Assembly: GCA_964525995.1 (NCBI GenBank)
Contig: CAZGIM010000018.1
Coordinates: forward strand, 18,866 to 82,865
DNA: 64,000 bases
Direction: 5' to 3'
Source: CAIVAT01 sp964525995
GTDB lineage: Bacteria; Bacteroidota; Bacteroidia; Bacteroidales; FEN-979
The position numbers were made by a program, and so were the translations under genes. Of this stretch, positions 42,391-50,599 are shown piece by piece. A model generated the notes under the pieces. The model did no database searches. It saw nothing but the letters and a program-made list of their open reading frames with translations, and was not told where the DNA came from. The stretch's first letter is position 1; each line of letters starts with the position of its first letter.

Positions 42391-43323
42391 ATGTCAACAA
42401 AGTATTTTTTTCGAGTGTTAATTCTGGCCGCCGGTTTTATTTCTTCTCTGTATGGTCAGCAGGTTCCTGATACCGCCTATGTTTTCCCGGTTCTGCAACC
42501 GGCGTATCCTTCCGGGAAAGGTCCCTTAATCTATATTGACAGGGCACATTATAACTTTCATACGAAAGAGGAGGGCTTCTTTGCTTTCAGTAAATTACTG
42601 GAAAAAGACGGTTATCAGGTTCAGAGTCTTTCTGTTCCCGTGAATAATGTAAATGTTTTAAAGGGATGCAGGATCCTTGTTATCTCAAATGCACTCGATT
42701 CATCCAACGCCGACAACTGGGCGTTGCCAACGCCTTCAGCTTTCACGAGGGGAGAGATCGATATCATTGATCAGTGGGTGCATAACGGGGGCACGTTGCT
42801 TCTGATCGCCGATCACATGCCTTTTGCGGGTGCAGCCAAAGATCTTGCGAAAACATTCGGGTTTGAATTTCTCAACGGGTTTGCCTTCACAGGAGAACAT
42901 TCATGGCCTCCTTCCATCTTTACCAGGAATGATAACACCCTTAGGGAATCACCTGTCACCGGGAAAAATTACACCCCTGAAAAAATCGACACGATCGTTA
43001 CATTTACCGGTTCTGCTTTCAGGATACCATCGAATGGGATACCGGTATTAAGCTTCCGCGAAAAAGATTGGTCACTGCAGCCCGACACGGCATGGCGATT
43101 TAATCCAAAAACCCCGAGACAGGCGCTGAACGGGTTTCACCAGGGGGCGTTGCTGAAATACGGGAAAGGGAGGGTTGCCGTGTTCGGTGAAGCTGCCATG
43201 TTCACCGCTCAGATTGCGGGAGGAAAGATGCTGGTCGGCTTTAACTCGCCGGACGCTCCCCATAATGCGCAGTTTGTGCTGAACCTGGTGCACTGGCTCG
43301 ACAAAGACCCGGGTAAACATTAG
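42391..43323 (+). CDS. Exported DUF4350/GATase1-like protein
   Basis: The 310-residue protein has a signal peptide (VLILAAGFISSLYGQQ). Strands such as GPLIYIDRAHYNFHT, KGCRILVISNALDSS, GTLLLIADHMPFAGAA and GRVAVFGEAAMFTAQI form an alternating alpha/beta fold like the GATase1-like DUF4350 proteins. No nucleophile Cys triad is evident, so it is probably a binding or structural relative. It lies 41 bases after the M28 gene and 12 bases before the next gene, so an operon is likely. Confidence 0.7.
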   Translation: MSTKYFFRVLILAAGFISSLYGQQVPDTAYVFPVLQPAYPSGKGPLIYIDRAHYNFHTKEEGFFAFSKLLEKDGYQVQSLSVPVNNVNVLKGCRILVISNALDSSNADNWALPTPSAFTRGEIDIIDQWVHNGGTLLLIADHMPFAGAAKDLAKTFGFEFLNGFAFTGEHSWPPSIFTRNDNTLRESPVTGKNYTPEKIDTIVTFTGSAFRIPSNGIPVLSFREKDWSLQPDTAWRFNPKTPRQALNGFHQGALLKYGKGRVAVFGEAAMFTAQIAGGKMLVGFNSPDAPHNAQFVLNLVHWLDKDPGKH

Positions 43324-43335
43324 TTGCTTATCCCC

Positions 43336-43824
43336 ATGCATTCGGTGATACCTTTTTATCATTTCCTTCGGCGCATGATCCTTGTGATGTCACTTCTCAC
43401 AGTATCTTTCGCTTTTGGCCAGATCAGGATCAGTGGTATTGTTGTCGATCAAAGTTCCTCCCTCCCTCTGCCCTTTGTCAGCATTGCTTTCGAGGGAACC
43501 AGCCAGGGTTCAATAACAAATGCCGACGGGGTGTTTCAGTTCTCAATTGATACCAATGTGATCAGGAGCCTCCGGTTTTCATGCATCGGTTATGAAATGG
43601 TTACCGTTCCCGTATCAGTGCGGACCCCCTGGAAGATTGAACTGAAACCCGCCATGAATAACCTTCCGGAAGTAGTGGTTGCTTCCTCAAAAGGCTTATG
43701 GCTTTATAACCTGATCGGCCGGGAAGGGTATCTGCTCGATGTCTGGTACGGTTTTGATCCTAAAGAAAATAAACTTGATAAAACCCTGGAAACACTGTTT
43801 AATTATGATCAAACAAACCAGTAA
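43336..43824 (+). CDS. Exported CarboxypepD_reg-like (TonB-type) domain protein, short
   Basis: The 162-residue product (from the ATG at 43336) has a signal peptide (MSLLTVSFAFGQ) and then a carboxypeptidase-regulatory-like beta sandwich. It reads IRISGIVVDQSSSLPLPFVS, GSITNADGVFQFSI, LRFSCIGYEMVTVPV and IELKPAMNNLPEVVV, the signature N-terminal domain of SusC-like and DUF5686 proteins. These normally continue for hundreds of residues; here it ends at TAA 43822, after which the same frame stays open into a PDZ-like fragment. It is either a small stand-alone domain or a truncated gene. Confidence 0.75.
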   Translation: MHSVIPFYHFLRRMILVMSLLTVSFAFGQIRISGIVVDQSSSLPLPFVSIAFEGTSQGSITNADGVFQFSIDTNVIRSLRFSCIGYEMVTVPVSVRTPWKIELKPAMNNLPEVVVASSKGLWLYNLIGREGYLLDVWYGFDPKENKLDKTLETLFNYDQTNQ

Positions 43825-43974
43825 TCAGATGGTCACCTGAAAACGCAGGGAGCAACGATGGGAACAGTTATCGGGGCCCTGCGCGGGAAACCGGGCGAAT
43901 ACCGTAAACTCATTCTGGAACGTGATGGTATGACGTTCACTGTAAAAGCAACAGTGACGCGGGTTTTATACTGA
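43825..43974 (+). pseudogene. PDZ-like C-terminal remnant in frame with the preceding stop
   Basis: Immediately after the TAA of the CarboxypepD_reg gene the same frame continues: SDGHLKTQGATMGTVIGAL, then RGKPGEYRKLILERDGM and TFTVKATVTRVLY, to TGA 43972-43974. The pattern 'kpG.yrkLileRdGk.ftvk.tv.R' resembles the last strand-helix-strand of PDZ domains in Bacteroidota aspartyl proteases. An ATG at 43858 lies inside. Remnant or readthrough extension. Confidence 0.45.
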
Positions 43975-44208
43975 ATAATCATACACCGGCCTGGGTTGCC
44001 TGAGCGGCAACGGTTCTCTTCATCCTTCAACGTGTTACTCCTTGCAACAAAAAAAAAAAAGAAAAAATAGCTCCGAAAATTTGGTTTATAGCATAAACTG
44101 GTTTATATTTGCAACAAAAATCAAACAATATGACCCCGTGAAGGAGCTTCGGACTTAAATTCCGTCGCAAGGGACGGGGAATTATCAGAAACATTAAAAT
44201 TTAAAGCT
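43975..44208 (+). other. Intergenic region with promoter and A-tract
   Basis: Holds a 12-A tract (44049-44060), GAAAAAA, and a perfect promoter with an internal palindrome (44080-44111). The predicted leader to the ATG at 44209 is about 95 bases. Confidence 0.6.
44080..44111 (+). promoter_or_regulatory. Promoter with operator-like palindrome in the spacer
   Basis: TTTG (44080-44083), 20 bases, TATATTTG (44104-44111), both perfect. The spacer contains GTTTAT-AGC-ATAAAC (44084-44098). An A-rich UP-element-like tract sits 13-30 bases upstream. The palindrome is a good candidate site for the winged-helix regulator encoded second in this operon. Confidence 0.75.
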
Positions 44209-44877
44209 ATGGAAAACCAACTTTCGGAAAAAGAAAGCCTTGAGCTGATCGGCAGGATGATCAGTTCGGCCAAGAACAACCTGCAGAGAGGAACAGGAAA
44301 GATTTTTCTTTTCTGGGGATATCTCATCATCGCGGTAAGCATTCTGAATTTGATTCTTCTGGTCATGCTTTCCGGTTATGACAAATACTATTCATACTGT
44401 GCCTGGTGCATCATGCCGATGGGACTGATCTATCATTACCGGCTGGTCAAAAAGATCAATCTTGAAGGGGGGGTTAAAACATATACCGAACAGGTGCTGG
44501 ATTACGTCTGGATTGCATTCAGCATTTCGGTCGTTACCATTATCATCAGCATGATAATGGCGTCGATACCCGCACTTCATGAGACTGAAAATTTATTTAG
44601 TGTTCTCGAATGGATTCACTGGACATTCCTGATCCCGGTCATGCTCATCTTGTATGGATTTGCATTATTCATTTCCGGCCGCGCATACAGGTTCATACCA
44701 ATGGTTACCGGTTCATGGGTGTGTTGGGGGATGTCATTCCTGATCTTCCTTCTGATCCGCAGTGATTACATCCTTGAAATACAGCTGATCGCCCTGATCG
44801 TATCAGTATTGGCTGGTTATGTTGTTCCCGGTCATATGTTACGGAAAAAAGAGAATGGCTATGTACAGGGAGCTTGA
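44209..44877 (+). CDS. Multi-pass membrane protein paired with a winged-helix regulator
   Basis: The 222-residue protein has six hydrophobic segments (about 32-54, 59-75, 100-125, 140-162, 168-186 and 191-210). Its start MENQLSEKESLELIGRMISSAK is a motif seen in Bacteroidota membrane proteins next to a small MarR/ArsR-like regulator. The following regulator gene overlaps its end by 23 bases. I infer a transporter-like or sensor membrane partner; function is not known. Confidence 0.8.
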   Translation: MENQLSEKESLELIGRMISSAKNNLQRGTGKIFLFWGYLIIAVSILNLILLVMLSGYDKYYSYCAWCIMPMGLIYHYRLVKKINLEGGVKTYTEQVLDYVWIAFSISVVTIIISMIMASIPALHETENLFSVLEWIHWTFLIPVMLILYGFALFISGRAYRFIPMVTGSWVCWGMSFLIFLLIRSDYILEIQLIALIVSVLAGYVVPGHMLRKKENGYVQGA

Positions 44878-45145
44878 TCCGGTGCTGCACTCGCAGTTGA
44901 GGCTGGCCGTTATGTCGATCCTGATCGGCGCCGATGAGGCAGACTTTGTATTCATCCGTGAAAAAACCGGGGCCACTGCAGGTAACCTGAGTATCCAGAT
45001 CGACAAACTCAGGGAGGCCGGTTACATTGAGGTGACCAAGACCTTCAGGGGGAAGATGCCGCGAACCCTATGCCGGAAGACCGCCAAAGGAGTGGAAGCA
45101 TTCGAACAGTACGTGGAGGCGTTGAAGGGGTATATCGGGATTTGA
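44855..45145 (+). CDS. Small winged-helix transcriptional regulator
   Basis: The 96-residue protein matches the HTH_34/winged-helix type: ELDPVLHSQLRLAVMSIL, then FIREKTGATAGNLSIQIDKL and EAGYIEVTKTFRGKMPRTLC, where the second helix-turn-helix and wing are clear. Such regulators usually control the linked membrane gene. It is translationally coupled to 44209 (overlap of 23 bases). The ATG at 44861 is an alternative start. Confidence 0.85.
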   Translation: MAMYRELDPVLHSQLRLAVMSILIGADEADFVFIREKTGATAGNLSIQIDKLREAGYIEVTKTFRGKMPRTLCRKTAKGVEAFEQYVEALKGYIGI

Positions 45146-45339
45146 TCCCAGTCTGTAACGTTTACAGACACCCTGCGCCAGTGCTTCATCGGAAACAGGC
45201 CTCCGGGCAGAAATTTTACATTGATTTTCCCGTATCTTTATGGCAGAATCAGCTTATCAAATCATCCGGAACCGTGAGAAGGCATCTTTCTTTAAGACCT
45301 GCCGGAAATGCATCGTTTACGGCGAAACCAGCCACTGTG

Positions 45340-48300
45340 ATGGCCCTTCAACCGGGAAAATCCTGCAGAAGCGTTCCTTTCCTGACATTTTACGCTCCTC
45401 TGCTGACCGTTTTACCTGTCATCCTTGCAGCCTTTTTTTCCCCACTGGTCGCTCATCCCGGACCCGCGGACGATCCCCCGGGAACAGGCATTCACAGGCT
45501 GCACCTTGTCAGCCGGATCAGCCACGACAACGGGTTGCCTTCCAACAAGGTTTACAATGTGATTCAGGACTTCCGGGGTTATCTCTGGATCACCACGGCT
45601 TACGGGTTGGCGCGCTTTGACGGACAAAACATCACAGTGTTCCATCATGTCGCGGGCAATGCTGCCTCACTGGTCGACAATCTTGTTAAACCCCTGACTG
45701 TGACATCCGATTCACTTTTGTGGATAGGGGGCATCGACGGTATTTCCGTTTATAATCCGTTCGCTTCCTGTTTTACCAGTTATTCGTTTTATAGCCAAAA
45801 AGAAAGGCATTTCCCTGTAAAGTCGGTGACCTGCTTTTATGAGGACAGGGATCACAGCATATGGATAGGCACTGAAGACGGTCTGGTCCATGCGACAGGA
45901 AATCCCCTGCGATTTGAAAGGATATCGATCAGGGGTAACAATGATCCCTCCTCCCGTGAGTATAATTTTAATTTCATTTCAAAGATCATTGCCGATCCCC
46001 GTAATAATGACCATCTGCTGTTAGCGACGCTGGGAGGTGTTCTGGTGTTTGACAAAAAGCAAAAAGTCGTTGCGGCTGATTACCGGAACATTATCAACAA
46101 TGGTTACGGTATCATCGATTTTTTTACAGATGGCGATTCCATATTATGGTGCGGGGGCTGGGGGATCGGACTGAACTGCCTCGATCTGAAACGGAAGACC
46201 TGGAATGAATTTCCGGGGGATCCGGTCAGGCCCTGGAGTGTAACCGGCATCACTCCCATCGACGAACGATACCTCTGGGTCGCAGTGATCGATCACGGCC
46301 TGGCCCTTTTCGACAAGAAACACCATTGCTTTTCCTACCCGCCCTTTGAGCAACAGGAAGGACAGTCGTCGGTCAACGGTTCCGTAATCAGCGTCAGATA
46401 TATCAACCAGGGGAAAAACATTGCGGTTGTCTCGACCGATGGCATAACGATCCTGAGACCGGGAGGATTGCTTTTCGACCAGGTGGATGTACCTTTTCAA
46501 AACTATCATCTCACTGCTTTCCTTTTAGACGAGGATAGAAATCAACTCCTGGTCGGGGCGGTCGACGGAGAAGGCCTTTACATACTCAACCGTGAAACCG
46601 GCAGGTGGCATGTTATCCGACCCGGTCGTCCTCCGGGTAAATACGGCTTCACGATCCATTCCTTGCTGAAAGATTCCAGGGGGAAGATTTGGGCCGGCAC
46701 CCGGGACAACCTATACCGGTACGATCCGGGCAGAAAAACCCTCCGGCAATTCACGGATCGCGTCGGAAAGCCTTTACCGCTGAGCGATCCCTGGATATAC
46801 GGATTGATGGAAGATTCTAAAGGTAACCTGTGGGTCGGGACCAGGAGCGAAGGGGTCTTTGTTCTGGATCCCGACCGGACCGGGGCCACTCATTACATCC
46901 ACCGGGAGGACGATATCTACAGCCTGATCAAGGGGGGAAGATTCCGTTCTTTCTGCGAGGACCGTTATCAGAGGGTTTGGATCGGCGGAGATGACGGGGC
47001 TTGTCTCTTTGATCTTTCTTCCGGTCATTTCCTGAATGCACTCATGGATTCTTTGAGTGCCGCCGGGATCACCAAGAGATGGATCAACAGTATGGTCAGG
47101 GATACTCTTGGCCGGATATGGCTGGGCATTGACGGAGAGGGTCTGTTGCGGGTAGACCGGTTTGGAGAGGGATCCTTTCGCTTTAAGGCCTATGGTCCCG
47201 AAAGCGGATTAACCGAATCGCACATCGGCAGGATGGCCGTCGATCCTAACGGCATTCTATGGCTGGTTAGCTGGGGTCTTCTCCGGCTGAATCCCTACGA
47301 TGAGACCGTCTATATGATCACTGAACACAATGGTTTGCGTCGAAGGATCGGCGTCGATGAAAACATCTGTACCGACCCGGAAGGTAATATCTACCTGGCT
47401 TTCGCAAATCATTTTGAAACGAAAAACACCGCCGATATAAACCTTGTCATCCCCGAAGTGAAGCCAATCCTCGAGTCAGTTGATATCAACGACAGGAACT
47501 GTCCTCTTGAAATGGGGAAGGAGGGGATCATGCCGCTTGATCTCAGTGCGGATCAGAAAAACATTATTTTCAGGTATACAGCTATCTGTTACGACAACAC
47601 CGGTCAGTTAAGGTTCAGGTACCGGCTCGAAGGATACGATACCGGCTGGATCTATGCCGGCCGGGGTCGCGAAGCAAGGTACACCAACCTTCCTCCCGCC
47701 AGATACACTTTCAGGTTCATGGTCTCGGAAAGAGGGATTTGGCGTAACGAACAGGGGCGCCTGACCTTTGTGATCCGGCAGGTGTTCTGGAAAACCTGGT
47801 GGTTTCTGACCGCCTCTCTGATCATCCTGGTCACATTCGGATTCCTGGCTTACCGTTACCGGCTTCAGCAGCTTCTGCGGCTCGAGCGGTTGCGTACGCG
47901 CATCGCCGGCGATCTCCACGACGACATCGGCTCCACCCTGAGCAGCATTTCAATCATCAGCGACATCTTGCAAAAACAGCCGGATCATCCCGGCCTGGGA
48001 AAAATGGTCGGCACCATCGGCCGCAATGCACATGCCATGCTCGAAAAGCTCGACGACATTATCTGGACGGTGAATCCGACCAATGATAAATTCCAGGACC
48101 TTGCGCTCCGGCTTCGTGAATTCGCGATCCCCCTCTTTGAGTCGGCCGGCATTCGTTTCGATATCCGGTTTGACCCGGCATTGAACGAACGTACACTCCC
48201 GATGGAGATCCGGAGAAATATCTGGCTTATCGCCAAGGAGGCGATCACCAACGCGGTGAAATACTCGGGAAGCCCTTTTATCGCTGTCTCGGTTACTATG

Positions 48301-48483
48301 TTCCATTCCGGACTTCAACTGACCGTCACCGATGAGGGAAAAGGATTTAACGCTGATCTGCCAACCAGCCGCAACGGGATCCGTAATATGAAAATGCGTG
48401 CCTCCCATATCAAAGGGGAGCTGGAGATCGACACAGGACCGTCGCAGGGGACAAGGATTGCCCTGAGGTTGAAAACCATATAA
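45340..48483 (+). CDS. Reg_prop/Y_Y_Y periplasmic sensor histidine kinase (HisKA_3)
   Basis: I place the start at the ATG 45340 (about 1047 residues); the frame is open from 45070, but those residues overlap the previous gene and show no signal, whereas after 45340 a hydrophobic segment (FLTFYAPLLTVLPVILAAFF) follows. Residues about 60-690 are beta-propeller repeats of the Reg_prop type (IQDFRGYLWITTAYGLARFD, WIGTEDGL, WVGTRSEGVF), then a Y_Y_Y domain, one TM helix (WWFLTASLIILVTFGFLAYRY) and a HisKA_3 kinase with His 860 in GDLHDDIGSTLSS. The HATPase has EAITNAVKYSG and TDEGKGF. It senses a periplasmic signal, typically a glycan, and passes phosphate to the LuxR-type regulator at 48551. Confidence 0.93.
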   Translation: MALQPGKSCRSVPFLTFYAPLLTVLPVILAAFFSPLVAHPGPADDPPGTGIHRLHLVSRISHDNGLPSNKVYNVIQDFRGYLWITTAYGLARFDGQNITVFHHVAGNAASLVDNLVKPLTVTSDSLLWIGGIDGISVYNPFASCFTSYSFYSQKERHFPVKSVTCFYEDRDHSIWIGTEDGLVHATGNPLRFERISIRGNNDPSSREYNFNFISKIIADPRNNDHLLLATLGGVLVFDKKQKVVAADYRNIINNGYGIIDFFTDGDSILWCGGWGIGLNCLDLKRKTWNEFPGDPVRPWSVTGITPIDERYLWVAVIDHGLALFDKKHHCFSYPPFEQQEGQSSVNGSVISVRYINQGKNIAVVSTDGITILRPGGLLFDQVDVPFQNYHLTAFLLDEDRNQLLVGAVDGEGLYILNRETGRWHVIRPGRPPGKYGFTIHSLLKDSRGKIWAGTRDNLYRYDPGRKTLRQFTDRVGKPLPLSDPWIYGLMEDSKGNLWVGTRSEGVFVLDPDRTGATHYIHREDDIYSLIKGGRFRSFCEDRYQRVWIGGDDGACLFDLSSGHFLNALMDSLSAAGITKRWINSMVRDTLGRIWLGIDGEGLLRVDRFGEGSFRFKAYGPESGLTESHIGRMAVDPNGILWLVSWGLLRLNPYDETVYMITEHNGLRRRIGVDENICTDPEGNIYLAFANHFETKNTADINLVIPEVKPILESVDINDRNCPLEMGKEGIMPLDLSADQKNIIFRYTAICYDNTGQLRFRYRLEGYDTGWIYAGRGREARYTNLPPARYTFRFMVSERGIWRNEQGRLTFVIRQVFWKTWWFLTASLIILVTFGFLAYRYRLQQLLRLERLRTRIAGDLHDDIGSTLSSISIISDILQKQPDHPGLGKMVGTIGRNAHAMLEKLDDIIWTVNPTNDKFQDLALRLREFAIPLFESAGIRFDIRFDPALNERTLPMEIRRNIWLIAKEAITNAVKYSGSPFIAVSVTMFHSGLQLTVTDEGKGFNADLPTSRNGIRNMKMRASHIKGELEIDTGPSQGTRIALRLKTI

Positions 48484-48491
48484 AAATACAG

Positions 48492-48522
48492 TTGCAGACT
48501 TTATCAAAGTAATGTAAGTTTG
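48492..48522 (+). promoter_or_regulatory. Predicted promoter of the response regulator
   Basis: TTG (48492-48494), 20 bases, TAAGTTTG (48515-48522), a perfect -7 box. It gives the regulator its own transcript in addition to readthrough from the kinase gene. Confidence 0.55.
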
Positions 48523-48550
48523 TCCTTCTGCCACTCTTTGTTTCGTGAAA

Positions 48551-49192
48551 ATGATCATTCGCGTCGCCATATTCGAAGACAATGAACCCCTGCGCGAAAG
48601 CTTGTCTTTTCTGATCATGGGATCAGACAAACTGGAACTCGCCGGAGCATGGCCCGATTGTTCCTCCGTGATTGACAACTGTGCTTCGACCCGGCCCGAC
48701 GTCATCCTGATGGATATCGATATGCCCGGCATCTCAGGGATCGAGGCTACGGCAATGATCAAATCCAGATTCCCGGATATCAATATTCTGATCCTGACTA
48801 TTTTCGAAGACAAGACCAAAGTCTTCGATGCCCTTTGCGCTGGCGCCACCGGCTATCTGTTGAAGAAAAGCTCGGCCGTAGAGATTCTCGAAGCCATCGA
48901 GGATCTCCACCGGGGCGGCTCCCCAATGACCGGTGAAATCGCCCGGAAGGTCATCGATTTCTTCGGTTTTCCCGATCCGGGCAGACCCGGCGAATACGAG
49001 TTATCAACCAGGGAAATCGATATCCTCAGGTGCCTGCTGGAAGGCGACAGTTATAAAATGATCGCCGACAAGTGCTGCATTTCCATCGGAACGGTCCGGT
49101 TCCATATAAATCACATCTACCGGAAACTTCATGTAAACTCCAAATCAGAAGCGGTGATCAAAGCTATGAAAGAACGGCTCGTGAAGTTTTAA
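48551..49192 (+). CDS. NarL/LuxR-type response regulator
   Basis: The protein (213 residues from the ATG at 48551; a GTG at 48545 adds two) has a receiver domain with acidic pocket FEDNE, phosphoacceptor Asp 55 (LMDIDMPG) and LTIFEDKTKV plus GYLLKKSS around the switch Lys. A LuxR HTH follows at about 145-210 (LSTREIDILRCLLEGDSYKM, IADKCCISIGTVRFHINHIY). It sits 67 bases after the HisKA_3 kinase, the usual partner class for this regulator type. Confidence 0.95.
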   Translation: MIIRVAIFEDNEPLRESLSFLIMGSDKLELAGAWPDCSSVIDNCASTRPDVILMDIDMPGISGIEATAMIKSRFPDINILILTIFEDKTKVFDALCAGATGYLLKKSSAVEILEAIEDLHRGGSPMTGEIARKVIDFFGFPDPGRPGEYELSTREIDILRCLLEGDSYKMIADKCCISIGTVRFHINHIYRKLHVNSKSEAVIKAMKERLVKF

Positions 49193-49221
49193 CATCCCGG
49201 CAAACAAGACATTCATTCAGT

Positions 49222-49251
49222 TGACCTGACCTTCATAACGGAATATCTTTG
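49222..49251 (+). promoter_or_regulatory. Strong predicted promoter of gene 49276
   Basis: TTG (within TTGACC, 49221-49223), 20 bases, TATCTTTG (49244-49251). The predicted transcription start (about 49254) excludes the upstream in-frame ATG codons at 49249 and 49252 and supports 49276. Confidence 0.7.
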
Positions 49252-49275
49252 ATGTATATCGAAAAATATTCCTTT

Positions 49276-50481
49276 ATGAAAAAAACTATCCTCTTCCTGG
49301 TCACTGTGGTACTACTGACCCCGGTCCAGATGATCGCCCAGGTGGGCATTAATACCGATAACAGTTCGCCGGATCCATCGGCGATGCTCGAGGTAAAATC
49401 GGCCGATAAAGGATTCCTCCCTCCCCGTGTTGCCCTCCAGTCGGCCAGTTCAGCGGCTCCGGTCACTTCACCAGCCACCGGCCTCCTGGTCTGGAACATT
49501 GCAGTTTCCGGCGTCGTTCCGAATGACGTGGTTCCCGGATATTATTACTGGAACGGCATCAGATGGATCTCCTTACGGCTTCCGGCGGGAACAAACGGCC
49601 AAACTTTACGGAGTGACGGAAACGACTGGATTGCCAACAATGTCCTTTACAACGACGGAACAAATATCGGGATCGGTACCTATGATCCCACCCATAAACT
49701 GACGATTTCCGGCGGGGCAAATACCCTGCGGCTGATTGGACCCGGTTATTTCGGAATATCTTCGACACTGAATTTCGGCGACGGGGACTACGTCTATCTT
49801 TCGGAAGATCTGGATGATAACCTGCTGATATATGCTCTGGAAAGGACCTCCTTTATGGGAGGCAATGTCGGCATCGGGACGGTTACTCCCGATCAGAAGC
49901 TCACTGTTGAAGGGATCATCCATGCTACATCAGGCGGCATTCAATTCCCCGACCATACCATTCAGACGACGGCAGCTCTTCCGCCGAATAACGTCCATTA
50001 CATAGGTGAGAGCTATGGCGGCGGCATTGTATTTTTCGTTTACGACGGCGGACAACACGGCCTGATCTCGGCTACTGCCGACCAGGGCTCCCCTATGCCA
50101 TGGATTGGCGGGATTGTCGATCCGTTCTATACCATGGCCTTTGCCGACGGAATTGGGGGGGGTGAACAAAACACAGCCATTATAATATCAAGGGTGGGGC
50201 TTGAAGACGGGTGGCTTTATGCTGCCAGGATCTGCAATGAATATGCTTCGACCATGAGCGGAATCACATACGGAGACTGGTATCTGCCTTCAAAATATGA
50301 GCTGAACCTTTTGTATGAGCAAAAAGATCTCGTGGGTGGATTTACAGGCGAAGACTATTGGAGTTCAACGGAGTATAAATTTAATGAGGCCCAGGCATGG
50401 TATCAGGCCTTCACAAACGGATATCAAGGCTATTATACCAAGTGGGAAAGTTTCAGTGTACGTGCCATCCGGCGTTTTTAG
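49276..50481 (+). CDS. Secreted surface protein with fiber-like repeats and DUF1566 (Lcl C-terminal) domain
   Basis: The 401-residue protein (from 49276) has a signal peptide (ILFLVTVVLLTPVQMIAQ). The first half has fiber-like repeats (IGIGTYDPTHKLTISGG, VGIGTVTPDQKLTVEG, GGIQFPDHTIQTTA) like the short protein at 34667. Residues about 240-401 are a DUF1566/Lcl C-type-lectin-like domain (GGIVFFVYDGGQHGLISATA, GDWYLPSKYELNLLYEQK, DYWSSTEY, VRAIRRF). No T9SS tail is present. I infer a cell-surface binding protein. Confidence 0.88.
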   Translation: MKKTILFLVTVVLLTPVQMIAQVGINTDNSSPDPSAMLEVKSADKGFLPPRVALQSASSAAPVTSPATGLLVWNIAVSGVVPNDVVPGYYYWNGIRWISLRLPAGTNGQTLRSDGNDWIANNVLYNDGTNIGIGTYDPTHKLTISGGANTLRLIGPGYFGISSTLNFGDGDYVYLSEDLDDNLLIYALERTSFMGGNVGIGTVTPDQKLTVEGIIHATSGGIQFPDHTIQTTAALPPNNVHYIGESYGGGIVFFVYDGGQHGLISATADQGSPMPWIGGIVDPFYTMAFADGIGGGEQNTAIIISRVGLEDGWLYAARICNEYASTMSGITYGDWYLPSKYELNLLYEQKDLVGGFTGEDYWSSTEYKFNEAQAWYQAFTNGYQGYYTKWESFSVRAIRRF

Positions 50482-50599
50482 GTACCTGTCTCCTCCCTGG
50501 TAATATACTCCTGGTCGAAAACGAATTCAACCAGACGCAAATTAAACGACAAAAAACTTACATCTTACGACGTTGGTTGTTTATTAAAAACGTAAAAAT

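Noticed and set aside
45070..45339. Extended N-terminus of the Reg_prop kinase
   Set aside because: It overlaps the previous regulator gene and lacks a signal peptide; the hydrophobic export segment follows the ATG at 45340.
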